25,229 nt of DNA from NCBI GenBank assembly GCA_946612455.1, contig CAMOER010000036.1, forward strand, positions 1 to 25,229, written 5' to 3'. The stretch comes from UBA3305 sp002373555. GTDB taxonomy: Bacteria > Bacillota > Clostridia > Lachnospirales > Lachnospiraceae. The position numbers and the translations under genes are program-made. Shown one piece after another: positions 7,779 to 16,482 of this stretch; positions within the stretch are counted from its first letter, which is position 1; the number at the start of each line of letters is the position of its first letter. The notes under the pieces are model-generated. The model saw nothing but the letters and a program-made list of their open reading frames with translations, did no database searches and was not told where the DNA came from.

Positions 7779-10424
7779 TCACCCGACCGGTTCCGCTTCT
7801 GCAGTCTTTTTCTTTTCTTTTTTGTCCGCGGCGCCGGTCTCGACTTCCAGCGGCGGCACAACGGGCTCCGGCGCTTTATGGACCGTACAGGTCTTGTAGG
7901 CCCTGCCTGCGGTATGGCCGGAATCATCCGTGCTTCCCGTCGTCTCCTCCGGAAGCCTGATGCAGGTCTTGTAGTATGTCTTCGGGCACCACTTGTTCGG
8001 CTTCATGCCGCTGGACGAGCAGACCCGGACGGAATAATGGATATCGCACTCTTCAAGCGGTTCGGTTCCCCGCTTGAAAAATTCCGTATAGACCATGCCT
8101 TCCCTGTGATCCCCCTTGCAGGTGCTCTTCGCAAGTTTTCCGGACTTCGCGCAGATCTCACAGGCCACGATATCCGAAGGCTTCGTGAAATCCTTTGCGA
8201 AATATTTCTCATGGACATCAATGCGGTCCATGATCTTCTTCCAGATCACTTTGTGATAACTGGAGCTCTCATTGGCTTCCATCGGCGTCTGGTCGTCGAA
8301 TCCCGTCCAGATGCCCATGGTCAGATACGGCGTGTAGCCGACGAACCACAGGTCTGTCTTGCCCGTGGTGGTTCCGCTCTTGCCCGCAGCCGGCATGTAG
8401 TCGAGCGCCGCAACGGTACTGGTCGAATTGTGCAGGCCGAACAGGCTGGAGGCTTCCATCGATCCCTTCATCGCATCGGTCAGCAGGAAAGCGGTGCTCG
8501 CCTGAATGACCTGGTGCATATCCGGCGTATTGTCGATCAGCACTTCGCCGGAACGGTCAATGATCTTCGTATAGAAGATCGGCTTCTGATAAACGCCCAT
8601 ATTGGCGATGGCCGCATAGGCAGCGGTCAGCTGCAGGTTGGTCACGCCGTCCGTCAGTCCGCCGAGCGCAAGCGACGGGGAAATGTCAGTATAGATGCTT
8701 CCGTTGACTTCCTTCTGCCGGTACAGCGTATTGAAGCCGAAATCCTCGGCATATTCAAATCCGAGTTCCGGGGTGACGGTATCCATCAATGTCTTGACCG
8801 CCAGGATATTCATGGAATACACGATGCCTTCGCGGATGTTCGCATAGCCGACATAGGAATCGCCCCACCAGTTCCGGAACGTTTTTCCCGTAGTGGGTTC
8901 GGTATAGGGTTCGTCATAGTAGACCGACGCAAGGGTGCCGCCGCACGTATCGATCGCCGGCGCAAATGCCGTCAGCACCTTGAAGGTGGATCCCGGCGAA
9001 CGTCTTGTGCCGGTAGCGCGGTTAAGCGAGAGGGAAGTATTCTTGACGCCTCTGCCGCCCGCGATCGCTTTCACCTGGCCGGTCGTCTGATCGATCAGCA
9101 CGACGGAAGCCTGCGGCTGCAGCACCGGATTCAGCACTTCGCTGATGATGCGGTCGCCCTGGACCAGCACCTTTTCCTTGAACCGCTGTACGTAATCATC
9201 GATCTGGGAAGTGTTGTCCACATTCAGCGAGGCCAGATTGAGTTCCTTCTTTATATTATATTCATTGAAGTAAAATGCCTCGCCGTCGCGGTTGACTGCC
9301 AGATAGTAGTTGAAGGAGTAACGGTTCGCGACTTCATTGTAATTGGCCGGATCCGAGATTTCCTCGTCCACGATCTTCTGCATATCCGGATCCTGCGTTG
9401 TATAGATCTCCAGTCCGCCGCTGTACAGAAGCTTGTAAGCCTGGTCCTCGGTATAGCCGCATTTGTCGACCAGATCGCGCTGCACTTCCGTGACGAGTCT
9501 GTCGGTGAAATAGGAATACGGCTCATCGTCTTCCTTCTTGACCTGCGCATTCACGCTCTGGATCCGGGCATAGACATCATCCGCAAGCGCTTCTTCGTGC
9601 TGCTCCTTCGTGATATACCCCTGCTCCTCCATATAGCGCAGGACGATCTCCCGTTTTTCCTTATTGTTCTCGGGATGCGTGATCGGATTATAACCGACCG
9701 GATTCTGGGTGATGCCGGCGATCGTGGCACATTCAGAGAGCGTCAGCTCGCTGACATCCTTGTCAAAATATCTCCTGGCCGCGGTCTGCACGCCCAGGCT
9801 GTTGGCACCCAGGTTGATGGTATTGAGGTAGTTCTCCAGGATCTCTTCCTTCGGCATGACCTTTTCCAGCTCGATCGCGAGATACTGTTCCTGGATCTTT
9901 CTGACGACCTTCGCGCCGATGCCTTTCTCGGCGCCGCCGGAAAATACGTTGTTCTTGATCAGCTGCTGCGTGATCGTACTGGCGCCCTGCGTACTGCTGA
10001 AACGGCTTCGGATGCCGAGGACAACCGCACGGATCATACCGCGCATATCCACGCCGTGATGCTGCCAGAAACGGGAATCCTCAATGGCAACAAATGCATT
10101 GACCAGATCCTTCGGAATCTGATCGTAATCCACCGGATCTCTGTTCGCACCGGATGTGACAAGCGTCTGGATCAGCTCTCCGTCCGCATTGTAGACGGAT
10201 GTCGCGATTCCCTGCGGGGAAACATCCACCGCCTTCATATCCGGCGACTCCGCTATGATCCCCTGCACAACGCCGTAGCCTGCAGCGATCCCGCAGACGG
10301 CAAGTATGATGCACGCAAAGAAAGCGATCCGGACGGCAAGAAGGACCGATTTGTTCTTGACCTTCTTTCCTCTGGACTGCAGATTCCTCAGTTTCTTTCT
10401 TGTACTTTCACGGCCGAAGTTCAT
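7779..10424 (-). CDS. class A penicillin-binding protein (PBP1A-type, bifunctional)
   Basis: Builds peptidoglycan outside the membrane by polymerising lipid II and cross-linking stem peptides. Residues 1-24 are a basic cytoplasmic tail and 27-52 one membrane anchor. The GT51 glycosyltransferase domain lies at about 70-260, with catalytic Glu115 in EDSRFWQHHGVD and the GASTITQQ motif at 147-154. The transpeptidase domain lies at about 430-735 with all three motifs: S479-T-F-K482 (nucleophile Ser479), S537-M-N539, and K682-S-G-T-T. After it, about 130 residues hold eight cysteines (755, 758, 769, 793, 802, 813, 821, 846) and end in an acidic/Lys-rich tail; a similar Cys-rich tail occurs in other clostridial PBP1A proteins and may carry disulfides. 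GGAGG lies upstream of the start. A promoter is present at 10473-10501, so it can be expressed apart from the glycosyltransferase gene before it. Confidence 0.95.
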   Translation of the reverse strand: MNFGRESTRKKLRNLQSRGKKVKNKSVLLAVRIAFFACIILAVCGIAAGYGVVQGIIAESPDMKAVDVSPQGIATSVYNADGELIQTLVTSGANRDPVDYDQIPKDLVNAFVAIEDSRFWQHHGVDMRGMIRAVVLGIRSRFSSTQGASTITQQLIKNNVFSGGAEKGIGAKVVRKIQEQYLAIELEKVMPKEEILENYLNTINLGANSLGVQTAARRYFDKDVSELTLSECATIAGITQNPVGYNPITHPENNKEKREIVLRYMEEQGYITKEQHEEALADDVYARIQSVNAQVKKEDDEPYSYFTDRLVTEVQRDLVDKCGYTEDQAYKLLYSGGLEIYTTQDPDMQKIVDEEISDPANYNEVANRYSFNYYLAVNRDGEAFYFNEYNIKKELNLASLNVDNTSQIDDYVQRFKEKVLVQGDRIISEVLNPVLQPQASVVLIDQTTGQVKAIAGGRGVKNTSLSLNRATGTRRSPGSTFKVLTAFAPAIDTCGGTLASVYYDEPYTEPTTGKTFRNWWGDSYVGYANIREGIVYSMNILAVKTLMDTVTPELGFEYAEDFGFNTLYRQKEVNGSIYTDISPSLALGGLTDGVTNLQLTAAYAAIANMGVYQKPIFYTKIIDRSGEVLIDNTPDMHQVIQASTAFLLTDAMKGSMEASSLFGLHNSTSTVAALDYMPAAGKSGTTTGKTDLWFVGYTPYLTMGIWTGFDDQTPMEANESSSYHKVIWKKIMDRIDVHEKYFAKDFTKPSDIVACEICAKSGKLAKSTCKGDHREGMVYTEFFKRGTEPLEECDIHYSVRVCSSSGMKPNKWCPKTYYKTCIRLPEETTGSTDDSGHTAGRAYKTCTVHKAPEPVVPPLEVETGAADKKEKKKTAEAEPVG

Positions 10425-10472
10425 GCATTTCCTCCGTAAAAACAGAACGTATCCGTATACCTTAACTGATTA

Positions 10473-10501
10473 ATGATACTATAAAGCGCCTGCCGCGTCA
10501 A
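10473..10501 (-). promoter_or_regulatory. sigma-A promoter for the PBP operon
   Basis: On the minus strand TTGACG (10496-10501) and TATCAT (10473-10478) are exactly 17 bases apart, each five of six to consensus. The -35 hexamer overlaps the last codons and stop of the upstream glycosyltransferase gene. The predicted leader to the PBP start is about 42 bases. Confidence 0.75.
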
Positions 10502-11484
10502 TTGTGCCGGTCTGTGGCCGGCGCGCTTCCAGACTCTCCGGGCAGCGGCTCCGCCGGCCGCGTAACCTTTTCCTTCATTATATATATAGGCCGCTCCTTG
10601 CCCTGGATATACATCTTTGCAATATATTCTCCGACAATGCCGAGCGTGGTCATCTGGATCCCGCCGATCAGCAGGATCAGAACGATCAGCGTTGCATAGC
10701 CCGGCACATCGATCCCGACTGTCAGCTTCTGGATGATCACGATGATCAGATACAAAAGCGAGAGCAGCGACATGACGACGCCGAGGCCGGTCGCGATCCG
10801 GAGCGGCTTGGTCGTAAAGGCCATGATCCCCTCGACCGCATATTTGAACAGCTTCCGGAAGGACCAGGACGTCTTTCCGGCATTCCGCATCTCCGCCTTG
10901 TACGGCATGAAATAGTTTTCAAAGCCCACCCACGAGAAGATGCCCTTGGAAAAGCGGTGATATTCCCCGAGCGACAGGATCGCATCCGCCATGCTCCTGC
11001 GGAACGTCCGGAAATCGCTGGCGCCCTGGTGAAAATCCACCTCGCTGACCGCATTGATGATCCCGTAGAAGCAGTATTTGAAGAACCGCAGGATAATGCC
11101 TTCATTGCGCTCCTTCTGAAAGGCTGTGACGCAGTCCGTATCCGGATGCGCATCCAGATATTCGACCATTTCAAGCGCGACCTCCGGCCGCTGCTGCAGA
11201 TCGGCATCAATGATCGTGACGTATTCTCCGCAGGATTCCTGAAGGCCTGCGTACATGGCAGCTTCCTTGCCGAAATTCCTGGAGAAATTGATGCACTTGA
11301 TGCTGCAGCCCGCATCGGGCGGCAGGTTTTTCAGTTCCTTCCAGGTATTGTCTCTGCTGCCGTCATTGACAAAGATCATTTCATAGGAAAATCCTGTCCT
11401 CCCGAAGACGTTCCTGACGGCATCGTACATCGGGCGGACATTCTTTTCTTCGTTATAGCAGGGTATGACAAGAGATAGTTTCAT
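10498..11484 (-). CDS. GT2 polyprenyl-phosphate glycosyltransferase (CsbB/GtrB-like)
   Basis: A 328-residue membrane-bound family 2 glycosyltransferase that is expected to move a sugar from a nucleotide sugar to undecaprenyl phosphate on the inner face of the membrane. The GT-A fold begins SLVIPCYNEE, has VNDGSRDNT at 39-47 and the metal-binding D93-A-D95 (IIDADLQQRP). HRFSKGIFSWVGF near 176-188 matches the DPM1/GtrB/CsbB group. Two membrane helices at about 232-252 and 264-284 and a short cytoplasmic tail complete the family layout. The gene just before it makes a UDP-sugar and a YfhO homologue lies further down the same strand, the CsbB-YfhO pairing of B. subtilis, which suggests GlcNAc as the sugar. 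ArnC-like or GtrB-like (glucose) use cannot be excluded. It starts 59 bases after the pyrophosphorylase gene with AAGGG upstream. Confidence 0.88.
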   Translation of the reverse strand: MKLSLVIPCYNEEKNVRPMYDAVRNVFGRTGFSYEMIFVNDGSRDNTWKELKNLPPDAGCSIKCINFSRNFGKEAAMYAGLQESCGEYVTIIDADLQQRPEVALEMVEYLDAHPDTDCVTAFQKERNEGIILRFFKYCFYGIINAVSEVDFHQGASDFRTFRRSMADAILSLGEYHRFSKGIFSWVGFENYFMPYKAEMRNAGKTSWSFRKLFKYAVEGIMAFTTKPLRIATGLGVVMSLLSLLYLIIVIIQKLTVGIDVPGYATLIVLILLIGGIQMTTLGIVGEYIAKMYIQGKERPIYIMKEKVTRPAEPLPGESGSAPATDRHN

Positions 11485-11543
11485 GTATTCCCTTTCTTAT
11501 TACGGCTCCGGAATCCCCGCCAGCACGTATGTGCCGGGAGAGG

Positions 11544-12764
11544 TTACAGCTCCACGCCGTTCAGCTTCAGCAGCTCTCTCGCAGATTCCACGGAATCCAC
11601 ACCTGTCTTGTTCTTGACAGGCGCGAACTCTCTGCTTCTGTCGACTTCATAGCCGAGGCAGTCATCCATCATGTGGACCATGTCGAGGATCAGTGTTTCG
11701 AACTTGTATCCGTTGGGCGTCTCGGGTGAATGCGCCGTACCGTCCGCATCGACATAAGGGATTTTCTTTTCCGCCTCGTGCAGCGGCATCCGCTTGTCGA
11801 TGATCTCATTCAGCTTATCGATCCGGAAGAGATAGTTCAGGATCACGCCGTAATTGTAAAGATATTCTCCTGCCTCATCCTTCGCCATGGCCATGTCTTC
11901 GCCCAGTTCGTAATACTCTACGATCGAAGGCTTTCCGTCCTCCAGGCAGAGCACGCCGACTCTCTCATGCGGGTCGGCCTTGCTGACGACCTTCGCACCG
12001 GAGACCTTTCCTTCCGTAAGCACTGCGCCGATAAAGCAGGGATCGCAGATCCGCTGCAGCACATTGTCCACCGCGAAGCAGTTAAGCCATTCCACGCCGT
12101 ACTGCTCGGCGATCGGGAGCATGCCCGCTTTGACGAAAGAGGAATACCATCCGCCGTTTCCATTCGGGGATGTCGCAAGCTTGCCGGCGGATTCCATCAG
12201 AAGATGGCCGTCGAAATCCACGCAGGGTGCCATATCCTGCTTGAAGAAATGCACCAGTTCTGCGGGATAGCCGAAGAAATTGTGCTCCTTTAAGAAATTC
12301 ACGGTCTCCTCGTTGTTCTTATCGCTGGTCATGATAAAGAACGGGAATTCCTTCCCGGCCGCTTTCGCGGAATCCATGGCGTTCCGGAAAAGTTGCTCGA
12401 AGATATACAGTTCATGGGTAACGCCGATATCAAAGACGCCCTTCGGGCCTTTGCAGCCGAGCCTGGTCCCCATGCCGCCGGCCAGCAGCATGGCCGCGAC
12501 CTTGCCTTCCTGAATGGCCTTGATGCCGGCCTGTGTATAGGCTTCCTCTTTTTCCTTAATCTGCGGAATGGTCAGCACGGAGATCGGAGAGATCTCTCCT
12601 CTTCCTCCTTTGCTGTCTTTATTTTTGATGATATCCAGAAGTCCCCAGTCCAGACCGTCGAGTTCCCGGATCAGATCCTCCTTCATGGTCTCGGGCAGCT
12701 TGTTCATAAAAGCGATCAGATGTTCCTGATCATATTTCTTCAGCATGGTAAATACAGAATCCAT
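11544..12764 (-). CDS. UDPGP-family uridylyltransferase, likely UDP-N-acetylhexosamine pyrophosphorylase (UAP/AGX type)
   Basis: Makes a UDP-sugar from UTP and a sugar 1-phosphate. The 406 residues match the eukaryotic-type UDPGP family rather than bacterial GlmU or GalU. The nucleotide loop is MLLAGGMGTRLG (92-103) followed by PKGVFDIG (107-114). SPNGNGGWY (199-207), AVDN (231-234) and REFAPVKN (378-385) resemble UAP/AGX1 enzymes (UDP-GlcNAc or UDP-GalNAc) more than UDP-glucose enzymes. The open frame extends 26 codons upstream, but the start at 12764 is preferred because GAGGAGGG lies 4-5 bases before it and the extension would reach into the promoter -35. It is the first gene of the unit and has a near-perfect promoter. 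Its product could feed the CsbB-like transferase that follows. The exact sugar is inferred. Confidence 0.88.
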   Translation of the reverse strand: MDSVFTMLKKYDQEHLIAFMNKLPETMKEDLIRELDGLDWGLLDIIKNKDSKGGRGEISPISVLTIPQIKEKEEAYTQAGIKAIQEGKVAAMLLAGGMGTRLGCKGPKGVFDIGVTHELYIFEQLFRNAMDSAKAAGKEFPFFIMTSDKNNEETVNFLKEHNFFGYPAELVHFFKQDMAPCVDFDGHLLMESAGKLATSPNGNGGWYSSFVKAGMLPIAEQYGVEWLNCFAVDNVLQRICDPCFIGAVLTEGKVSGAKVVSKADPHERVGVLCLEDGKPSIVEYYELGEDMAMAKDEAGEYLYNYGVILNYLFRIDKLNEIIDKRMPLHEAEKKIPYVDADGTAHSPETPNGYKFETLILDMVHMMDDCLGYEVDRSREFAPVKNKTGVDSVESARELLKLNGVEL

Positions 12765-12768
12765 AGTT

Positions 12769-12776
12769 CCCTCCTC
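12769..12776 (-). promoter_or_regulatory. ribosome site fixing the pyrophosphorylase start
   Basis: Minus-strand GAGGAGGG ends 4 bases before the ATG at 12764, which selects this start over the longer open frame. Confidence 0.85.
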
Positions 12777-12813
12777 AGCTTCAGTCGCGCACGGCGCTTT
12801 TAATCCATTGTTT

Positions 12814-12842
12814 ATTGTAGCGGCTTGCAGGACGTATGTCAA
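12814..12842 (-). promoter_or_regulatory. strong sigma-A promoter for the pyrophosphorylase/glycosyltransferase unit
   Basis: Minus-strand TTGACA (12837-12842, perfect) and TACAAT (12814-12819, five of six) are separated by 17 bases. Predicted transcription start is near 12807, giving a leader of about 43 bases. Confidence 0.88.
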
Positions 12843-12877
12843 ATAAAGATGCCTTTCTGTCCGCTGTCAGCCCATGG

Positions 12878-12908
12878 AAAAAGCGGGCCCGCAAATGCGG
12901 TGCCCGCT
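12878..12908 (-). terminator. intrinsic terminator of the secreted-protein unit
   Basis: A long inverted repeat, AGCGGGC (12882-12888) with GCCCGCT (12902-12908) and an inner CGCA/TGCG pair, is followed on the minus strand by TTTTT. It lies 30 bases after the stop of the double-BIG2 gene. Confidence 0.9.
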
Positions 12909-12937
12909 GTCTCAGAAGTCGTGCCTTCCGTTTTCTG

Positions 12938-14197
12938 TCAGTTGTGCAGATAGTCCAGAAAATCATTCACCATCTTTTCGGATCTCTCGCTCTGCTGTTT
13001 ATGATACTGCGCGGCATTCTGCGCAGTTGTGTCCATGGTCTCGGCATGCAGATCCATCAGTCCCTGCGAGAATTCCATAGAACTGTAAATATGCATCAGA
13101 TAAGGAACCCATTCCTCAAAGTCCGCAGCCGGCGCGTTCAGTTCGACCACATTGAAGGCGATCAGGAATCCCGGCGAGGTTTCAAGCACGGGCCTGCAGG
13201 ATGCGAACATGCACAGATATTGTTTCCCTCCGGACGTCTTCCATGTTGTATGCAGCGTTTCGAGCGTCAGCGTATTGCCGTCCGATGCGTAAGAGTATGA
13301 GCCGACCTTCTTCGCGACCGTCGGTGTCTTCACACCGTCTTTGTTGGAATAGATCCCCATGAATACGCCCGCGGCATCCTTTCCGTCCGAGGCATAGCCT
13401 TTTACAGGCACCAGCCAGTCAAGCGCAGCGAAATACTGATACAGGGAACCGTATACACTCCAGTTCACCTGCTGCTGATGCGCCGCATAGGATTTCATCA
13501 TCACGACATCATACGAAAACTTCATGGAAAGATTCGGGTCATTTTTGCTGTACACAGTCACGATCGGTTCACAGACCGAACTGCTCACCTGCGAAACGGA
13601 ATACGCCCAGCCTTCGGGCATATCAAAGGAAATACTGACATTTTTATCTCCGCTGTAGGTCCATTTCGTTTTGGTAAAAGCAGCTGTCTTTACCGTCACT
13701 CCGCATGTGTATTTTTTCCCGAGCACCTTTGCGGTGATCACGGCCGTTCCGTTCTTTTTGCCGGTCACGACACCATTGCTGACTGCAGCGACTTCCGGAT
13801 TGCTCGATTTCCAGCTGACTTTGGCGGACGTTCCGCTGATCTTCAGCGACTTGCTGTAGCCCCGCTGTATGGTCAGACTTTTCGCGGAAAGCTTCGGTGT
13901 CACGACCGTGACTTTGCACTTCAGCATCTTCCCGCCGACCTTGGCGGAAATCACTGCTTTCCCGTTTTTCCGCGCCTTGACCTGACCGTTCTTCACTGTC
14001 GCGACTTTCTTTTTGCTGGACTTCCAGACTGCTTTCTGCTTCGTCCCTTTGACTTTCAGTTTTTTCGTCTGCCCCTTAATTAATGTCAGCTTCGTTTTCG
14101 ACAGCTTCACGGCAGCCTGCGCCGGTGCCGCAGGGACAAACAGCAGCAGGCCGAGGACCGACAATACCACCAGCAGACCAATATGTTTCTTTTTCAT
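12938..14197 (-). CDS. secreted protein with two BIG2 domains and an unassigned C-terminal domain
   Basis: A 419-residue exported protein of unknown function. Residues 1-29 are a signal peptide (KKK, hydrophobic run, cleavage near AQAA). Two BIG2-like Ig domains follow at about 30-98 and 101-170, both very rich in lysine (KSSKKKVATV, KSSNPEVAAVSNG). Residues about 175-419 form a domain I do not recognise; it contains MPEGWAYSVSQ, an acidic patch at ADFEEWVPYL, and a Gln/Glu-rich, probably helical end. It might bind rather than catalyse, as no catalytic motif stands out. An open frame extends 12 codons further, but the start at 14197 has AAGGAGGG directly upstream and gives a clean signal peptide. 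It lies 43 bases after the FN3 gene in the same direction and is closed by a strong terminator, so the two are probably co-expressed. Confidence 0.8.
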   Translation of the reverse strand: MKKKHIGLLVVLSVLGLLLFVPAAPAQAAVKLSKTKLTLIKGQTKKLKVKGTKQKAVWKSSKKKVATVKNGQVKARKNGKAVISAKVGGKMLKCKVTVVTPKLSAKSLTIQRGYSKSLKISGTSAKVSWKSSNPEVAAVSNGVVTGKKNGTAVITAKVLGKKYTCGVTVKTAAFTKTKWTYSGDKNVSISFDMPEGWAYSVSQVSSSVCEPIVTVYSKNDPNLSMKFSYDVVMMKSYAAHQQQVNWSVYGSLYQYFAALDWLVPVKGYASDGKDAAGVFMGIYSNKDGVKTPTVAKKVGSYSYASDGNTLTLETLHTTWKTSGGKQYLCMFASCRPVLETSPGFLIAFNVVELNAPAADFEEWVPYLMHIYSSMEFSQGLMDLHAETMDTTAQNAAQYHKQQSERSEKMVNDFLDYLHN

Positions 14198-14201
14198 ATT
14201 T

Positions 14202-14209
14202 CCCTCCTT
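14202..14209 (-). promoter_or_regulatory. ribosome site fixing the double-BIG2 start
   Basis: Minus-strand AAGGAGGG lies 4 bases before the ATG at 14197 and favours it over the upstream ATG at 14233. Confidence 0.8.
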
Positions 14210-14240
14210 AAAATGCGGTGCAGGATAATGCATTCCCGGA

Positions 14241-16439
14241 TCACCTGACCGTCACTTTGATTCTTTTATAAACGCCGTTCTGGGCGTAGACAAACACATA
14301 GGCCGTGCCTTTTCTCCTGGCCTTGATCTTTCCTTTTTTATTCACTGTGACCACAGTCTCATTCGTGCTTTCATATTTCAGCCTGCGATGCACCGAGACC
14401 TTCTTCTTGCTGGCAGGCACGCCTTTGGCTTTGATCTTAAAAGTGCCGCCAACCTTCATCGCAAGCTTATTCTTTTTCACGTTTGTCAGCTTAACGGACT
14501 TGTAATTGCCCTTCTTTCCGCCGGCCGTGGCAATATGAATCGATTTGGAGGTGGAAATAACCGTCGATGCACCGTTTGCCTTTTTCACCGCGATGACCAG
14601 GTACTTATAATAGGTGTTCTTTTTCAGCTTCTTCTGAGTCCATCCCTTACTGCGGCCTGTGACCGTCTTGATCTTTTTATACTGATTACCGCACTTGTTT
14701 CCGTAGATGACATAGTGGTCAGCACCTTTGATCCTGTTCCATTGCAGTTTGATGGATTTGTCTGTTACCTTGACTGCCCGCAGTCTGATCTCTCCGTAAA
14801 CTGCGCCGCCGGGATCTTCATCTGTCTTCAGCGCTGTAACCTTCGCTTCCTGCTGCTGCTCGGTAACTGTTGCGGAAGCGGAGCGCTTCGGTATCACTTC
14901 TGTCTTCGTAGCAAAACAGGCAGTGCATGTATATTTACACGTTCCTGTGCTTGTCTGCGTCGCAGGCGTTATCACTTCACCGCCATTCCAGGAATGCGGT
15001 TGAATTTCCACATGGGAAGCATTATGACTGCACGTCCGTTCGTGCGAATCCTTGTCTTTTCTGTACCATCCGGACCATTCGTGGCCGAAAGCCTTGACGG
15101 CAGTATTTTTCTGCGTGCCGCAGTATGTGCACTGATACGTCCTTACGCCGTCTGTGGTGCATGTCGCAGGTTTTGCGGATGTCGTCTCCTTCCATCCATG
15201 ATCCGGATGCGGTGAAGCGATCGGTTTTGCATCCGACCATGCACTGTAGAGTACGGTTCCGTTGTCCATCTTGCTGTAGAAACGCACTTTCACATTATAT
15301 CTGCCGCAGCTCTTATATGTAACATCATAAAAAGATTTGCCCTCGCATTTGACCGTCTGCACTTCCGCTCCCGCAGAATTGTACAGCGTGATATAGGCAC
15401 CGTCATCCACCGGCGTCTCATTCCAATCGATTTCGAATGTGTTTCCGCTCCCGTTCGTCAGTTCCGAGATCACGGGTTTGGCCGGCAGAACATAGACAGT
15501 CTTGATCTGATATCCTACAGGACCATAGGCGGTGAAACCGGCGCTGCTCTTTCGGAAACCCTTCGCCTTGATTTCATAGGCTGTATTCTTCTTCAGCCCT
15601 GAAATCACGACATTGCTGCCGTTTGCACTGACGGTTTTCAGATCTGTTCTGTTGTAGAAGGTGATCGCGCTGTATGCAACGTCTGCCGCGTAGTCGACGG
15701 AATATCCTGTTGCTCCGCTGACGCCGGACATGCTGAGCGTAACGGAAGACTCCGTCGCGTTGGTCTGGGAAGCAGACGGATAATCATCAGGTGCGGTAAC
15801 CATTTCAACGGGAGCGCAGTACTGTCCGTACACGCTGCCTTTTTTGGCCTTCACCTTGACATAATAACTGGAACCCGCACTAAGCCCGTTTTTGCTCGCA
15901 GAGGTCGTTGTAAGATCCGCCGACTCCGTATACTTTCCGTTTTTCGACGTGCTCCAGGCGTATTTATAAGCCGATGCACCGGAGACGGCCTTGAATGAGA
16001 AATTAACAAATACGTAGCTGCCGGTGGTCTGCTTGAGATCGGTGACATTTGCGATGGTATAGGCGGTAATGACCGAACTGTAGTCGCTGTATACACCGTC
16101 CTTCTTGGCGCGCACTTTTACCTCTTTATAGGTAGTATTCTTTCCCAGTCCGGTGATCGTACATTTGTTGGTTGTTACCGTCTTGCCATGTAATTTACCA
16201 TCGGTTCCTCTGTAAACAGCCTGATATCCGTCAACGCCGGAGACCTTCGCCCATGTTATGGTAATCGACGTTTCTCCTGCCGCCGTCTGCTTCAGACTTT
16301 TCGGTGCTGCCGGCTTCGCCGTCGCTGCATAAATACTGCTCCCGGTCAGGAAAACAGCCGCCGCAAAAAACAGCAGAACAGCGATATGGAACTGTATCCG
16401 GTATCTTTGCATTCTTTTTAGAATATTGATTACAGACAT
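14241..16439 (-). CDS. secreted multi-domain surface protein: FN3 repeats, Cys-rich repeats, BIG2-like end
   Basis: A 732-residue exported protein, probably a surface or wall-associated adhesin or scaffold; no enzyme domain is seen. A signal segment spans about residues 10-39. Three fibronectin type III domains follow (about 43-127, 130-215, 225-313), then a fourth FN3-like unit (about 320-405). Residues about 417-518 carry Cys/His-rich repeats of the pattern PATCTTDGVRTYQCTYCG...GHEW (Cys427, 437, 440, His453) and a second copy (Cys501, 505, 508), zinc-ribbon-like modules common in secreted clostridial proteins. Another FN3 lies at about 553-635 and a lysine-rich BIG2-like domain ends the protein (about 645-730). 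No LPXTG motif or C-terminal anchor is present. The start at 16439 is chosen for AAAGGAG 8 bases upstream; an ATG nine codons earlier is less likely. The gene follows the LuxR-type regulator by 144 structured bases. Confidence 0.85.
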   Translation of the reverse strand: MSVINILKRMQRYRIQFHIAVLLFFAAAVFLTGSSIYAATAKPAAPKSLKQTAAGETSITITWAKVSGVDGYQAVYRGTDGKLHGKTVTTNKCTITGLGKNTTYKEVKVRAKKDGVYSDYSSVITAYTIANVTDLKQTTGSYVFVNFSFKAVSGASAYKYAWSTSKNGKYTESADLTTTSASKNGLSAGSSYYVKVKAKKGSVYGQYCAPVEMVTAPDDYPSASQTNATESSVTLSMSGVSGATGYSVDYAADVAYSAITFYNRTDLKTVSANGSNVVISGLKKNTAYEIKAKGFRKSSAGFTAYGPVGYQIKTVYVLPAKPVISELTNGSGNTFEIDWNETPVDDGAYITLYNSAGAEVQTVKCEGKSFYDVTYKSCGRYNVKVRFYSKMDNGTVLYSAWSDAKPIASPHPDHGWKETTSAKPATCTTDGVRTYQCTYCGTQKNTAVKAFGHEWSGWYRKDKDSHERTCSHNASHVEIQPHSWNGGEVITPATQTSTGTCKYTCTACFATKTEVIPKRSASATVTEQQQEAKVTALKTDEDPGGAVYGEIRLRAVKVTDKSIKLQWNRIKGADHYVIYGNKCGNQYKKIKTVTGRSKGWTQKKLKKNTYYKYLVIAVKKANGASTVISTSKSIHIATAGGKKGNYKSVKLTNVKKNKLAMKVGGTFKIKAKGVPASKKKVSVHRRLKYESTNETVVTVNKKGKIKARRKGTAYVFVYAQNGVYKRIKVTVR

Positions 16440-16447
16440 CTTCCTCA

Positions 16448-16454
16448 CTCCTTT
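16448..16454 (-). promoter_or_regulatory. ribosome site fixing the FN3-protein start
   Basis: Minus-strand AAAGGAG lies 8 bases before the ATG at 16439 and overlaps the codons of the alternative upstream start. Confidence 0.75.
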
Positions 16455-16482
16455 CCATAGATACACCTATACATATTAAAAC

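Noticed and set aside
7536..10439. Very long plus-strand open frame (967 codons) opposite the PBP gene
   Set aside because: The minus strand encodes a complete PBP1A with all catalytic motifs; the plus frame is a low-complexity Arg/Asp/Ile-rich shadow with no domain.
11516..11538. Terminator between the pyrophosphorylase and GT2 genes
   Set aside because: CCCG-GCAC/GTGC-CGGG forms an imperfect bulged stem, but no T-run follows; the genes are probably co-transcribed.
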